A DNA stretch of 7,560 nt. It comes from Opitutia bacterium (lineage in GTDB: Bacteria; Verrucomicrobiota; Verrucomicrobiia; Opitutales; UBA953). Location of the stretch: the NCBI GenBank assembly GCA_021204635.1, contig JAJPZB010000195.1:1-7560 (forward strand), in the 5' to 3' direction. Shown here piece by piece: positions 1 through 5,476 of this stretch. The translations under genes and the position numbers were made by a program. The stretch's first letter is position 1; the number at the start of each line of letters is the position of its first letter. The notes beneath the pieces are model-generated. The model saw nothing but the letters and a program-made list of their open reading frames with translations. It ran no database searches and was not told the DNA's origin.

Positions 1-40
1 ACCACTATCGTGGTCCCCTCCCGCTAACTTAGCGGGAGAA
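1..40 (+). repeat. Two-hairpin terminal repeat module, copy 1
   Basis: The window opens with ACCACTATCGTGGT (1-14), which folds as ACCAC/GTGGT. After CCC comes a perfect 9-bp stem, CTCCCGCTA (18-26) with TAGCGGGAG (30-38), around a 3-nt ACT loop, then AA. The same 40 bases recur at 5437-5476 without a mismatch. A third copy starts at 7526 with one change in the first loop (TAT to TAA) and runs off the end of the window. All three lie in the same orientation. In the two other copies ACTCCCTC precedes the module, so this copy is probably the right end of a longer element that extends left of the window. The function is unknown. A REP/MITE-like terminus or a structured RNA end are possibilities. 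It has no T-tract, so it is not a classical terminator. Confidence 0.9.
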
Positions 41-94
41 TTACGTGTGGGATTCGGCATCGCAGGTGGGTAGCTTGCTGCCGCAACAGAGGCA

Positions 95-349
95 AGTTTC
101 ACCACCAACCCATTTTCACCACCGTCTCACCACCAACCCGCCACCACAATCGTGAACGCCGTTAGGCGTGAACAAATCCGTGTGACAACAAGCGTGGCAC
201 TTTGCCGCCACCACCAACTCAAATTCCCACCACTAACCCAAATTCCCGCCACCAACCCATTGCCTCCAACAAATTGCCGTTGCGACGTGGCGGCGACAAA
301 CGCAGAATCCGCCGAAATTTTTTGCCCGCAACAAAGGCATTCTCACCAT
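95..349 (+). repeat. C-rich periodic repeat array upstream of tex
   Basis: The 374 bases before tex contain no convincing gene and are mostly short degenerate repeats rich in CACCACCAACCC. The clearest stretch has an exact 19-bp period: units start at 211, 230 and 249, each reading roughly CCACYAACCCAAATTCCCR. Looser copies lie at 97-150 and 340-360. The array is interrupted by the 38-bp module at 151-188 and flanked by GCAACARAGGC-type motifs at 75-94 and 321-339. The same unit appears reverse-complemented, as GGGTTRGTGGYGGG, at 4544-4730, 5239-5290 and 7310-7500. No good promoter or ribosome-binding site for tex was seen in it. Confidence 0.8.
151..188 (+). repeat. 38-bp module with hairpin, copy 1 (inverted partner at 4642)
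   Basis: This stretch begins CGTGAACGCCGTTAGGCGTG and ends ATCCGTGTGACAA. It is repeated perfectly, in reverse complement, at 4642-4679. Internally, ACGCC-GTTA-GGCGT makes a 5-bp hairpin, and GTGAAC occurs twice in direct orientation around it. The flanks are also similar between the copies: C-rich CCAACCC sequence on one side and GTGGCA a few bases past the other end. Perfect conservation inside degenerate surroundings suggests recent copying or selection on this block, such as a protein-binding site or part of a mobile repeat. Its role is unknown. Confidence 0.85.
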
Positions 350-374
350 CACCACAAACCTAACTCAAAATTTT

Positions 375-2726
375 ATGGCAGAAACTTCGATTCCCGGCAT
401 TGCCTCAGCCACAACAGAGCCCGCCGCAGCCCACGTTTTGCGCGTTTCGGCGGAGACGGGGCTCGCCGCTGCCCGCGTTGCCGCCGTGGTAAAACTCCTT
501 GCCGCCGGCGCAACCGTGCCGTTTATCGCACGCTATCGCAAGGAGGCGACCGGCGAGATGGACGAAGTGCAGATCGCGACAATCCGCGACAGACTCGACC
601 AATTGCGGGAACTCGACGCTCGGCGCGCGACAATTTTGAAGTCTCTCGACGACAACAAACACCTCACGCCCGCGCTGAAATCCGCTGTGGAAAAGGCGGA
701 GACGGCGACGGAGCTCGAAGACATTTACGCGCCGTATCGCCCGAAGCGCCGCACGCGCGCGACGGTGGCGAGGGAGCGCGGGCTCGAGCCGCTCGCCGAT
801 TTCATTCTCGCAAATCAGGACGCCGATGCCGCCACCGAGGCTGCGAAATTTGTCGCGCCCGACAAGGATGTGGCGGGCGTCGCCGAGGCACTCGCGGGCG
901 CGCGCGACATTGTTGCAGAGCGCATTTCCGACGACAAGGCGGCGCGGGCGGCATGCCGCGAAATCTACGAAAAATCCGCCGAATTGTCGTCCGAGGTAAT
1001 CAAGGGGCGGGAGGAAGTTGGCGCGAAATTCAAGGATTATTTTGCGTGGCGGGAACCGCTTGCGTCGGCGCCGTCGCACCGCGTTTTGGCGATTCGGCGT
1101 GGCGAGAAAGAGGGTTTTTTGTTTTTCCGAATAAGCGTCGCCGAGGACGAGGCGATTTCGCGCTTGGAGCGGATTTTTGTCGCGGGAAACGGCGGCTGCG
1201 CGGGCGAGGTCAGGGCAGCAATTCGCGATTCGTGGAAGCGGCTGCTTTCCCCGTCTCTCGAAACGGAGGCGCGGCTGAAATCGAAGGAGCGGGCGGACGC
1301 GGAGGCGATTCGCGTTTTCGCGGCGAACGTCGCCGAATTGCTCATGGCGCCTGCGCTCGGGCAGAAAAGCGTGCTCGCGCTGGACCCCGGTTTTCGCACG
1401 GGCTGCAAGCTCGTCGTGCTCGACGCGCAGGGGAAATTGCTCCACCACGAAGTCATTTTCCCGACGGCGGGCTCGCAGGCGCAATACGCGGAGGCGGAGA
1501 ACCGGCTGCGGATTTTGTGCCACCAATTTAAGGTGCAGGCGATTGCGATTGGGAACGGCACGGCTTCGCGCGAGACCGAGGCGTTTGTTCGCCAAAGCGG
1601 CATTCCGACGAGCATTCCCGCCGTTGTCGTGAACGAGAGCGGCGCGTCGATTTACTCGGCGAGCGAGGTTGCGCGCGAGGAATTTCCGAATGAGGACGTG
1701 ACCGTGCGCGGCGCAGTTTCAATCGGCAGGCGGCTGATGGACCCGCTGGCGGAGCTCGTGAAAATTGACCCGAAGAGCATCGGCGTTGGGCAATATCAGC
1801 ACGATGTCAATCAAATTTCGCTGAAACGCGCGCTCGACGACGTCGTGATTTCGTGCGTGAACAAGGTCGGGGTGGAGGTGAACACGGCGTCGAAGCAGCT
1901 TCTGAGCTATGTTTCCGGCTTGAATGCGACGATTGCGGCAAACATCGTGGCGTATCGCAACGAGCACGGCGCTTTTCGCCGGCGCAGCGAGCTGAAAAAT
2001 GTGCCGCGCCTCGGCGAAAAGGCATTCGAACAGTGCGCCGGATTTTTGCGAATCAGGGAGAGCGAGAATCCGCTCGACGCCTCGTCGGTCCACCCCGAGC
2101 GCTATGCACTCGTCGAAAAAATGGCGAAAGATCTCGGCGCCGACGTCCCCGCATTGCTCGCGGACGGGAAATTGCGGGCAAAAATTGACTTGACAAAGTA
2201 TGTTTCAGACTCCGTTGGCATGCCGACGCTGCAAGATATTTTGCGGGAATTGGAAAAGCCCGGGCGCGACCCGCGGCAACGCTTCGAGGCATTTTCGTTC
2301 CGCGAGGGGATTCGCGAAATCGCCGATTTGCGCGAGGGTATGCGCTTGCCGGGGATTGTCACAAACGTGACGGCGTTTGGCGCGTTCGTCGATATCGGCG
2401 TGCATCAGGACGGGTTGGTGCACATTTCGCAAATCGCGGACAACTTTGTCAAAGACCCCGCCGAGGTCGTCAAAGTCGGGCAAAAAGTCTCCGTAGTCGT
2501 GGTGGAAATTGACGCTCCGCGCCGGCGAATCGGGCTTTCGATGAAGGCAAATCCGGAGAAAGCCGCGCGCGTCGCCCGCGACAACCATGCGGGAAATGCC
2601 CGCGACAATGCGAAGGGAGCAGGGCGCGAGCGGGGCAAATTTGCCCGCGACAACAGAGACGCCACCAACCCGAGGCGCTCGCCGGCGGGCAACAGTTTCG
2701 GCTCGCTTGGAGATTTTTTCAAATAA
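375..2726 (+). CDS. tex: Tex, S1-domain transcription accessory / RNA-binding protein
   Basis: This is a full-length Tex protein of 783 aa; the E. coli protein is of similar size. Tex is a cytoplasmic nucleic-acid-binding protein linked to transcription and RNA handling, related to eukaryotic Spt6. The helical Tex-N region spans about 1-200 and includes VPFIARYRKEATGEMDE (48-64) and EDIYAPYRPKRRTRAT (115-130). A YqgF/RNase H-like domain starts at ALDPGFRTGCK (335-345) and continues through AIGNGTASRETE (391-402). The helix-hairpin-helix region is about 500-560, and an S1 RNA-binding domain covers about 654-724 (GAFVDIGVHQDGLVHIS, 669-685). The tail is basic and disordered-looking, with three ARDN repeats (about 734-760), and ends in SLGDFFK. 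The ATG at 375 is chosen because family similarity starts just after it. No Shine-Dalgarno sequence is visible. The gene follows repeats and converges on the lipoprotein gene at 3046-2876. Identification is secure; the cellular role in this organism is inferred from the family. Confidence 0.97.
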   Translation: MAETSIPGIASATTEPAAAHVLRVSAETGLAAARVAAVVKLLAAGATVPFIARYRKEATGEMDEVQIATIRDRLDQLRELDARRATILKSLDDNKHLTPALKSAVEKAETATELEDIYAPYRPKRRTRATVARERGLEPLADFILANQDADAATEAAKFVAPDKDVAGVAEALAGARDIVAERISDDKAARAACREIYEKSAELSSEVIKGREEVGAKFKDYFAWREPLASAPSHRVLAIRRGEKEGFLFFRISVAEDEAISRLERIFVAGNGGCAGEVRAAIRDSWKRLLSPSLETEARLKSKERADAEAIRVFAANVAELLMAPALGQKSVLALDPGFRTGCKLVVLDAQGKLLHHEVIFPTAGSQAQYAEAENRLRILCHQFKVQAIAIGNGTASRETEAFVRQSGIPTSIPAVVVNESGASIYSASEVAREEFPNEDVTVRGAVSIGRRLMDPLAELVKIDPKSIGVGQYQHDVNQISLKRALDDVVISCVNKVGVEVNTASKQLLSYVSGLNATIAANIVAYRNEHGAFRRRSELKNVPRLGEKAFEQCAGFLRIRESENPLDASSVHPERYALVEKMAKDLGADVPALLADGKLRAKIDLTKYVSDSVGMPTLQDILRELEKPGRDPRQRFEAFSFREGIREIADLREGMRLPGIVTNVTAFGAFVDIGVHQDGLVHISQIADNFVKDPAEVVKVGQKVSVVVVEIDAPRRRIGLSMKANPEKAARVARDNHAGNARDNAKGAGRERGKFARDNRDATNPRRSPAGNSFGSLGDFFK

Positions 2727-2750
2727 AGGCAAGCCAAAACTCTGCCGAGA

Positions 2751-2770
2751 TTGTTGCCACAACTGAGGCA
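2751..2770 (+). repeat. Short GCAACARAGGC-type motif downstream of tex
   Basis: TTGTTGCCACAACTGAGGCA resembles TTGCTGCCGCAACAGAGGCA at 75-94, TTTGCCCGCAACAAAGGCA at 321-339, and, on the minus strand, TCTGTTGTCGCAACAGGCCC at 4628-4609. Here it sits 24 bases after the tex stop codon, enclosed by GCCGA (2744-2748) and TCGGC (2774-2778), which could pair. This appears to be another small module of the interspersed repeat family. The match is degenerate, so confidence is moderate. Confidence 0.5.
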
Positions 2771-2792
2771 AATTCGGCGAAAATTCAGACAA

Positions 2793-2830
2793 CAAAAAGA
2801 GCCCGCGCGTTTGAAACGCAGGCTTTTTTG
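2793..2830. terminator. Probable bidirectional intrinsic terminator between tex and the lipoprotein gene
   Basis: A-rich CAAAAAGAGCC is followed by GCGTTTGAAACGC and then GGCTTTTTTG. AAAGAGCC pairs with GGCTTTTTT on the outside and GCGTT with AACGC on the inside, with a small asymmetric bulge (CGC against A). The stem ends in a run of six T on the plus strand and a run of five T on the minus strand. It can therefore serve tex (+, ends 2726) and the converging lipoprotein gene (-, ends 2876). Confidence 0.75.
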
Positions 2831-2875
2831 CGCGAATCGCGTCGCAACTTTGTCGCGAAGCGGCGCGGACGCCGA

Positions 2876-3046
2876 TTAGCGGTGCGGACCTCCGCCACCG
2901 CCGCCGGGACCACCGTGCGGGGCGCCACCGGGGCCACCCGGCCCGCCTCCACCACCACCATGATGACCGCCCGGGGGCGGGACGCACGCGGTCAGCAAAG
3001 CCGCCAACAACGCAACAATTAGAACTTTGATTGTCGTCTTTTTCAT
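2876..3046 (-). CDS. Small Gly/His/Pro-rich lipoprotein
   Basis: This is a 56-aa predicted lipoprotein. The basic start MKKTTIK is followed by a hydrophobic segment, VLIVALLAALL (8-18), and a lipobox LTAC with the lipidated Cys at 21. The mature part is only about 36 residues: PPPGGHH, then glycine runs broken by Pro and His, ending GGGGGGPHR. The ATG at 3046 is preceded by AGGAG, 12 bases upstream, and gives a canonical signal peptide; an in-frame extension further upstream lacks these features. The gene is divergent from the phosphatase and convergent with tex. The four His residues spread through a flexible glycine chain could bind metal ions, but this is inference. No family is recognised. 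The Gly tract could also vary in length between strains. The signal peptide is clear; the function is unknown. Confidence 0.8.
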   Translation of the reverse strand: MKKTTIKVLIVALLAALLTACVPPPGGHHGGGGGGPGGPGGAPHGGPGGGGGGPHR

Positions 3047-3075
3047 AATGAGTTTATTCTCCTGACTTCGCCGCA

Positions 3076-3103
3076 AATATATTTTTATCCGAGTTTTCGA
3101 CAA
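3076..3103 (-). promoter_or_regulatory. Putative sigma-70-type promoter for the lipoprotein gene
   Basis: Read on the minus strand, TTGTCG (3103-3098) and TATATT (3081-3076) are separated by 16 bases, and the -10 box ends 29 bases upstream of the ATG at 3046. The local AT-rich patch (AAATATATTTTTA) stands out from the GC-rich surroundings. This is motif matching only. Confidence 0.4.
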
Positions 3104-3162
3104 TTCAAAAATGTCGTCCGGCGAAAAAATTTCGGAGCCGGCGCGCGGCAACAAATCAATCG

Positions 3163-3192
3163 TTTACACATCGCCGGCGAGCCCGCTAACAT
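3163..3192 (+). promoter_or_regulatory. Putative sigma-70-type promoter for the phosphatase gene
   Basis: TTTACA (3163-3168) and TAACAT (3187-3192) are spaced by 18 bases and lie 33 bases before the ATG at 3226. They match the -35/-10 consensus moderately. The region is divergent with the promoter proposed for the lipoprotein gene, so the two could share regulation. This is motif matching only. Confidence 0.35.
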
Positions 3193-3225
3193 CTTCACAA
3201 AAACGTGTAAAACAACGGCAACAAC

Positions 3226-4536
3226 ATGATGATCAAACTGCGAATTTTTTTGGCAATATGCCTGCTCGGCGTTGCCGCAATCGCCACCGCAAGCGCCCAA
3301 AATGCTGAGTGGACGGAGGCGCGGGCGGAGATTCACCGCGACATTCGCCTCTCGGCGTCCAACCTCGCGGCATACCGCGAACCCGACGCAGCGCTCACGC
3401 CGGCGCCTGCGGGCTACGAACCTTTTTACATGTCGCTCTACGGGCGCCACGGCAGCCGCTGGCTCATCAATAAAAATGAATACACGGACGTAATAGATGT
3501 GTTGCAACGTAGTCATGACGCAGGCGCGCTGACAGAGCGGGGAGAGTTGTTGCTGCAACAAATTAAAGAGATATATAAAGTGGCAGATGGGCGCTTCGGT
3601 GATTTGACGAGCGTGGGGGAAATCCAGCTCCACCACATCGGCAAGCGATTTACCGAGAACTTCCCCGAAATATTTTGCAGACCGGAGACGCAGATCGACG
3701 CCCGCGCAACAATCGTGACGCGTTGCATTCTCTCGATGACGGCGGCGTGCGAAGAAATCGCGGCGGCAAACCCGCAGGCAAAAATTCACAACGACGTGAG
3801 CAAATCCTTCCAATATTATCTCAATGCAGACCGGAGCGAGCGCGCAATTGCGGACAACATCGCACGGAAAAAGGCTGCCGCGAGGGACTTCAATAAAAAT
3901 CTCCACCCCGAACGCTTTTGGGCAATGCTGTTTCGAGACCCCGAATATCGCGACAATGAGATAAAAAGTCGCCGGCAAATGATGAGAAAAGTGTTTTATA
4001 TTTGTGGCAACCAACAAAGCCACGAGCCATATATTTCATTGTACGATCTTTTTACCGAAGAAGAATGCTATGAATTGTGGCGAGGCGAGAATGTAAATTG
4101 GTATGTGGAAAACGCCCAAGGCACTGCTCCATTTACGCAGGCTGCATTGCTGAAAAACATCATCGCCACGGCAGATGATGTGGTAGATAGCCGAACATTT
4201 CGCGGCGCAACACTGCGCTTTGGCCACGATTTTTGTTTGATGTCCCTCGCCGCATTGTTGGAGTTGGGCAATTGCTATCCGGAAATCCCCGCCACTGACA
4301 TAGATAAATTGGATAAAGTGTGGGCAAACTTCCGCATTGTCCCAATGGCGAGCAATATTCAACTCATCTTCTATCGCCCGACAAACGGCACGGGCGACAT
4401 CCTCGTCAAAGCCTTGCTCAACGAGCGCGAAACAACCCTCCCAACCCCGCCCGCGCAAGACCCCTACTACAACTGGCGCAACCTCCGCTCATACTACCTG
4501 AAAAAGTTGGCAACCTACGAGCAGGAAAATAATTGA
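3226..4536 (+). CDS. Secreted histidine-acid phosphatase (branch 2, MINPP/phytase-like)
   Basis: This 436-aa protein has a signal peptide: KLRIFLAICLLGVAAIATASA, with likely cleavage after ASA at residue 24. It would act in the periplasm or outside the cell. The catalytic signature YGRHGSRW (72-79) is that of histidine acid phosphatases, where the His is phosphorylated during phosphomonoester hydrolysis. Further family landmarks are LTSVGEIQLHHIGKRF (127-142), ARATIVTRCILSM (159-171) and the proton-donor motif RFGHDF (331-336, His334-Asp335). The overall form resembles multiple inositol-polyphosphate phosphatases known from gut Bacteroides, so phytate or another inositol phosphate is a plausible substrate; this is inferred. 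The donor motif is HD, not the HAE of animal MINPP. The start is one of two adjacent ATGs (3226 or 3229), with no clear Shine-Dalgarno sequence. Base composition shifts: about 3480-4380 is noticeably more AT-rich than the ends. Confidence 0.9.
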   Translation: MMIKLRIFLAICLLGVAAIATASAQNAEWTEARAEIHRDIRLSASNLAAYREPDAALTPAPAGYEPFYMSLYGRHGSRWLINKNEYTDVIDVLQRSHDAGALTERGELLLQQIKEIYKVADGRFGDLTSVGEIQLHHIGKRFTENFPEIFCRPETQIDARATIVTRCILSMTAACEEIAAANPQAKIHNDVSKSFQYYLNADRSERAIADNIARKKAAARDFNKNLHPERFWAMLFRDPEYRDNEIKSRRQMMRKVFYICGNQQSHEPYISLYDLFTEEECYELWRGENVNWYVENAQGTAPFTQAALLKNIIATADDVVDSRTFRGATLRFGHDFCLMSLAALLELGNCYPEIPATDIDKLDKVWANFRIVPMASNIQLIFYRPTNGTGDILVKALLNERETTLPTPPAQDPYYNWRNLRSYYLKKLATYEQENN

Positions 4537-4539
4537 GAG

Positions 4540-4735
4540 TTTGTGGCGGGAGGTTGGTTTGTGGTGAAATGGGTTAGTGGTGGGGATTTGAGTCTGTGGC
4601 GAGGAGCAGGGCCTGTTGCGACAACAGACCTGCCACAATGATTGTCACACGGATTTGTTCACGCCTAACGGCGTTCACGGTTTGTGGTAGGGTTGGAGGT
4701 GAGTGTTTGGGTCGGTGGTGAGAGCGCGTGTTGCA
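4540..4735 (-). repeat. Repeat array after the phosphatase gene (G-rich on +)
   Basis: Units such as GGGTTAGTGGTGGGGATTTG (4571-4590) and GGTTGGAGGTGAGTG are degenerate copies of the interspersed GGGTTRGTGGYGGG unit. The array also contains the minus-strand GCAACA-type motif at 4628-4609, where TGTTG-CGA-CAACA forms a small perfect hairpin, and copy 2 of the 38-bp module (4642-4679). Relative to the array upstream of tex it is inverted, so the tex-phosphatase block is bracketed by inverted copies. No gene is seen here. Confidence 0.75.
4642..4679 (-). repeat. 38-bp module with hairpin, copy 2
   Basis: This is the exact reverse complement of bases 151-188. On the plus strand it begins TTGTCACACGGATTTG and ends CTAACGGCGTTCACG. 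Internally ACGCC-TAAC-GGCGT is a 5-bp hairpin. The two copies lie in inverted orientation about 4.45 kb apart and enclose tex, the lipoprotein gene and the phosphatase gene. Confidence 0.85.
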
Positions 4736-4750
4736 AATTTTTACCACGCG
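4725..4750. repeat. Perfect 6-bp inverted repeat at the centre of the intergenic region
   Basis: CGCGTG (4725-4730) and CACGCG (4745-4750) can pair around a 14-nt AT-rich loop. Outside it, GCGCGT (4724-4729) can alternatively pair with ACGCGC (4755-4760). This lies at the switch point between G-rich repeats on the left and C-rich repeats on the right (4776-4845). Confidence 0.5.
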
Positions 4751-4775
4751 AGAAACGCGCGTTGTAGATCCTTTG

Positions 4776-4845
4776 TTGCCGCCACCACTAACCCAAATTC
4801 TCACCACAAAGCCGCTACAGACCCGCCACCAACCTTGCAACAGAG
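4776..4845 (+). repeat. C-rich repeat array beyond the end of the 96-aa gene
   Basis: GCCGCCACCACTAACCCAAA (4782-4801) is followed by CTCACCACAAAGCC, GACCCGCCACCAACC and a degenerate TTGCAACAGAG motif. The 13-bp core CCACCACTAACCC (4787-4799) is the exact reverse complement of GGGTTAGTGGTGG at 4571-4583. The whole intergenic region 4540-4845 is therefore a loose inverted repeat. It also lies beyond the 3' end of the minus-strand gene 5170-4880. No gene is visible. Confidence 0.7.
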
Positions 4846-4879
4846 ATTCCGCCAATTAGACGAGCGCGATTTTTGAGAC

Positions 4880-5170
4880 TCATTTTTTGTCTTCTCTTTG
4901 TTTTTTTGCTTCGGCTTCGATGAGGTCGTGCAGGCGGTCGTCAATTATGGCGTTCATTTTGCGGGCGACTTCTAAGCGCGAGCCGAGTTTGCCGGCAAAC
5001 TTCGGGAAGCTCTCTAAGAAGGATTGTAGCGCTTTCGGGTAATCTTCGTCGGGAGTTTGTTGCAATATTGCTAAGGCGCGCAAAATTTCCTTCCACTCTT
5101 CCTTTTTCGCGCGCCCGAGCGCCTCTTTTTCTTCCTCGGTGAGTTCGTATTTAGTGTTTTGTGTCTCCAT
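4880..5170 (-). CDS. Small charged helical protein, function unknown
   Basis: This 96-aa protein begins METQNTKYELTEEEKEALGR and ends AEAKKQREDKK. It is rich in Glu, Lys, Leu and Ala with almost no Gly and only one Pro-containing break (QQTPDEDYPK, about 37-46), so it is probably all-helical, soluble and possibly coiled-coil. No catalytic motif, membrane segment or signal peptide is visible. The ATG at 5170 is chosen because the in-frame extension upstream (to 5428) is translated C-rich repeat, with a Thr/Pro/Asn-rich composition quite unlike the rest. Upstream, on the coding strand, is AAAGAAAGCTTTC, a weak ribosome-binding region containing a perfect palindrome GAAAGCTTTC. The gene stands alone between two repeat regions, next to a prophage fragment. 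It could be a phage accessory or a host gene; I do not recognise it. The reading frame itself looks genuinely coding. Confidence 0.75.
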   Translation of the reverse strand: METQNTKYELTEEEKEALGRAKKEEWKEILRALAILQQTPDEDYPKALQSFLESFPKFAGKLGSRLEVARKMNAIIDDRLHDLIEAEAKKQREDKK

Positions 5171-5238
5171 TTTTGAAAGCTTTCTTTGACAAACGTAGTG
5201 TTGGTGCATTGTTGCGCAAGCACAAAAGTCGTTGCGAT

Positions 5239-5476
5239 GGGTTGGTGGTGGGGAACTTGGGTTAGTGGTGGGATTCGGGTTGGTGGCGGGCGCGTTTTGG
5301 CGGCGTGGGATAGAAGAGGCGGTTTGAGGTTTGTTGCGAGTGGCTTGGTGGTAGGATTTGGGTTTGTGGTGGCGGCAGGGGGCTACGGAAGTTACCCGCG
5401 CGTTGCTCGCGCGAAAAAATAGCTTCACACTCCCTCACCACTATCGTGGTCCCCTCCCGCTAACTTAGCGGGAGAA
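5239..5476 (+). repeat. Composite repeat element, middle copy, ending in the two-hairpin module
   Basis: This copy begins with three G-rich units at 5239, 5259 and 5277 (GGGTTRGTGGYGGG, period 18-20). A conserved 38-base segment follows at 5300-5337, starting GCGGCGTGGGATAGAAG and ending TTTGTTGC. The element ends with ACTCCCTC and the two-hairpin module at 5437-5476. The element at 7310-7560 has the same order, and the distance from the end of the GTTGC segment to the hairpin module is 100 bases in both, although the bases between differ. A further CGCGCG-TTGCT-CGCGCG hairpin lies at 5397-5413 in this copy only. This reads as one family of composite repeat about 240 bp long. It contains no protein-coding gene of its own. 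Confidence 0.85.
5437..5476 (+). repeat. Two-hairpin terminal repeat module, copy 2
   Basis: This is identical over 40 bases to window positions 1-40: ACCACTATCGTGGT (5437-5450), then CTCCCGCTA (5454-5462) paired with TAGCGGGAG (5466-5474). The TAG stop codon of the converging phage gpG-like frame (minus strand, 5462-5460) is inside this stem. Confidence 0.9.

Noticed and set aside
1..374. CRISPR array from repeated CACCACCAACCC units
   Set aside because: The units are degenerate with an 18-20 bp period and no unique spacers of constant length, and no cas genes are present.
152..1531. A long plus-strand frame overlapping the start of tex
   Set aside because: It begins in repeats and continues as an Arg-rich out-of-frame shadow of tex, with no protein-like features.
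405..1595. Long minus-strand frames opposite tex
   Set aside because: They are Arg-rich antisense shadows of a well-supported gene, a common effect in GC-rich coding DNA.
3085..4023. A 312-aa minus-strand frame opposite the phosphatase
   Set aside because: It is antisense to clear catalytic motifs of the phosphatase and its own sequence is Cys/Arg-rich and unstructured.
4642..4679. Integron attC site (contains GCCTAAC/GTTAGGC-like cores)
   Set aside because: The 38-bp module lacks paired R and L boxes separated by a central stem, the cores overlap within one short hairpin, and there is no integrase gene here.
5397..5419. Intrinsic terminator from CGCGCG hairpin plus A-run
   Set aside because: The homopolymer is A on the plus strand after the stem. 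On the minus strand the T-run comes before the stem, so neither strand has the hairpin-then-T order.
5171..5428. N-terminal extension of the 96-aa protein
   Set aside because: The added residues are translated C-rich repeat (Thr/Pro/Asn/His-rich), and a good ATG exists at 5170.
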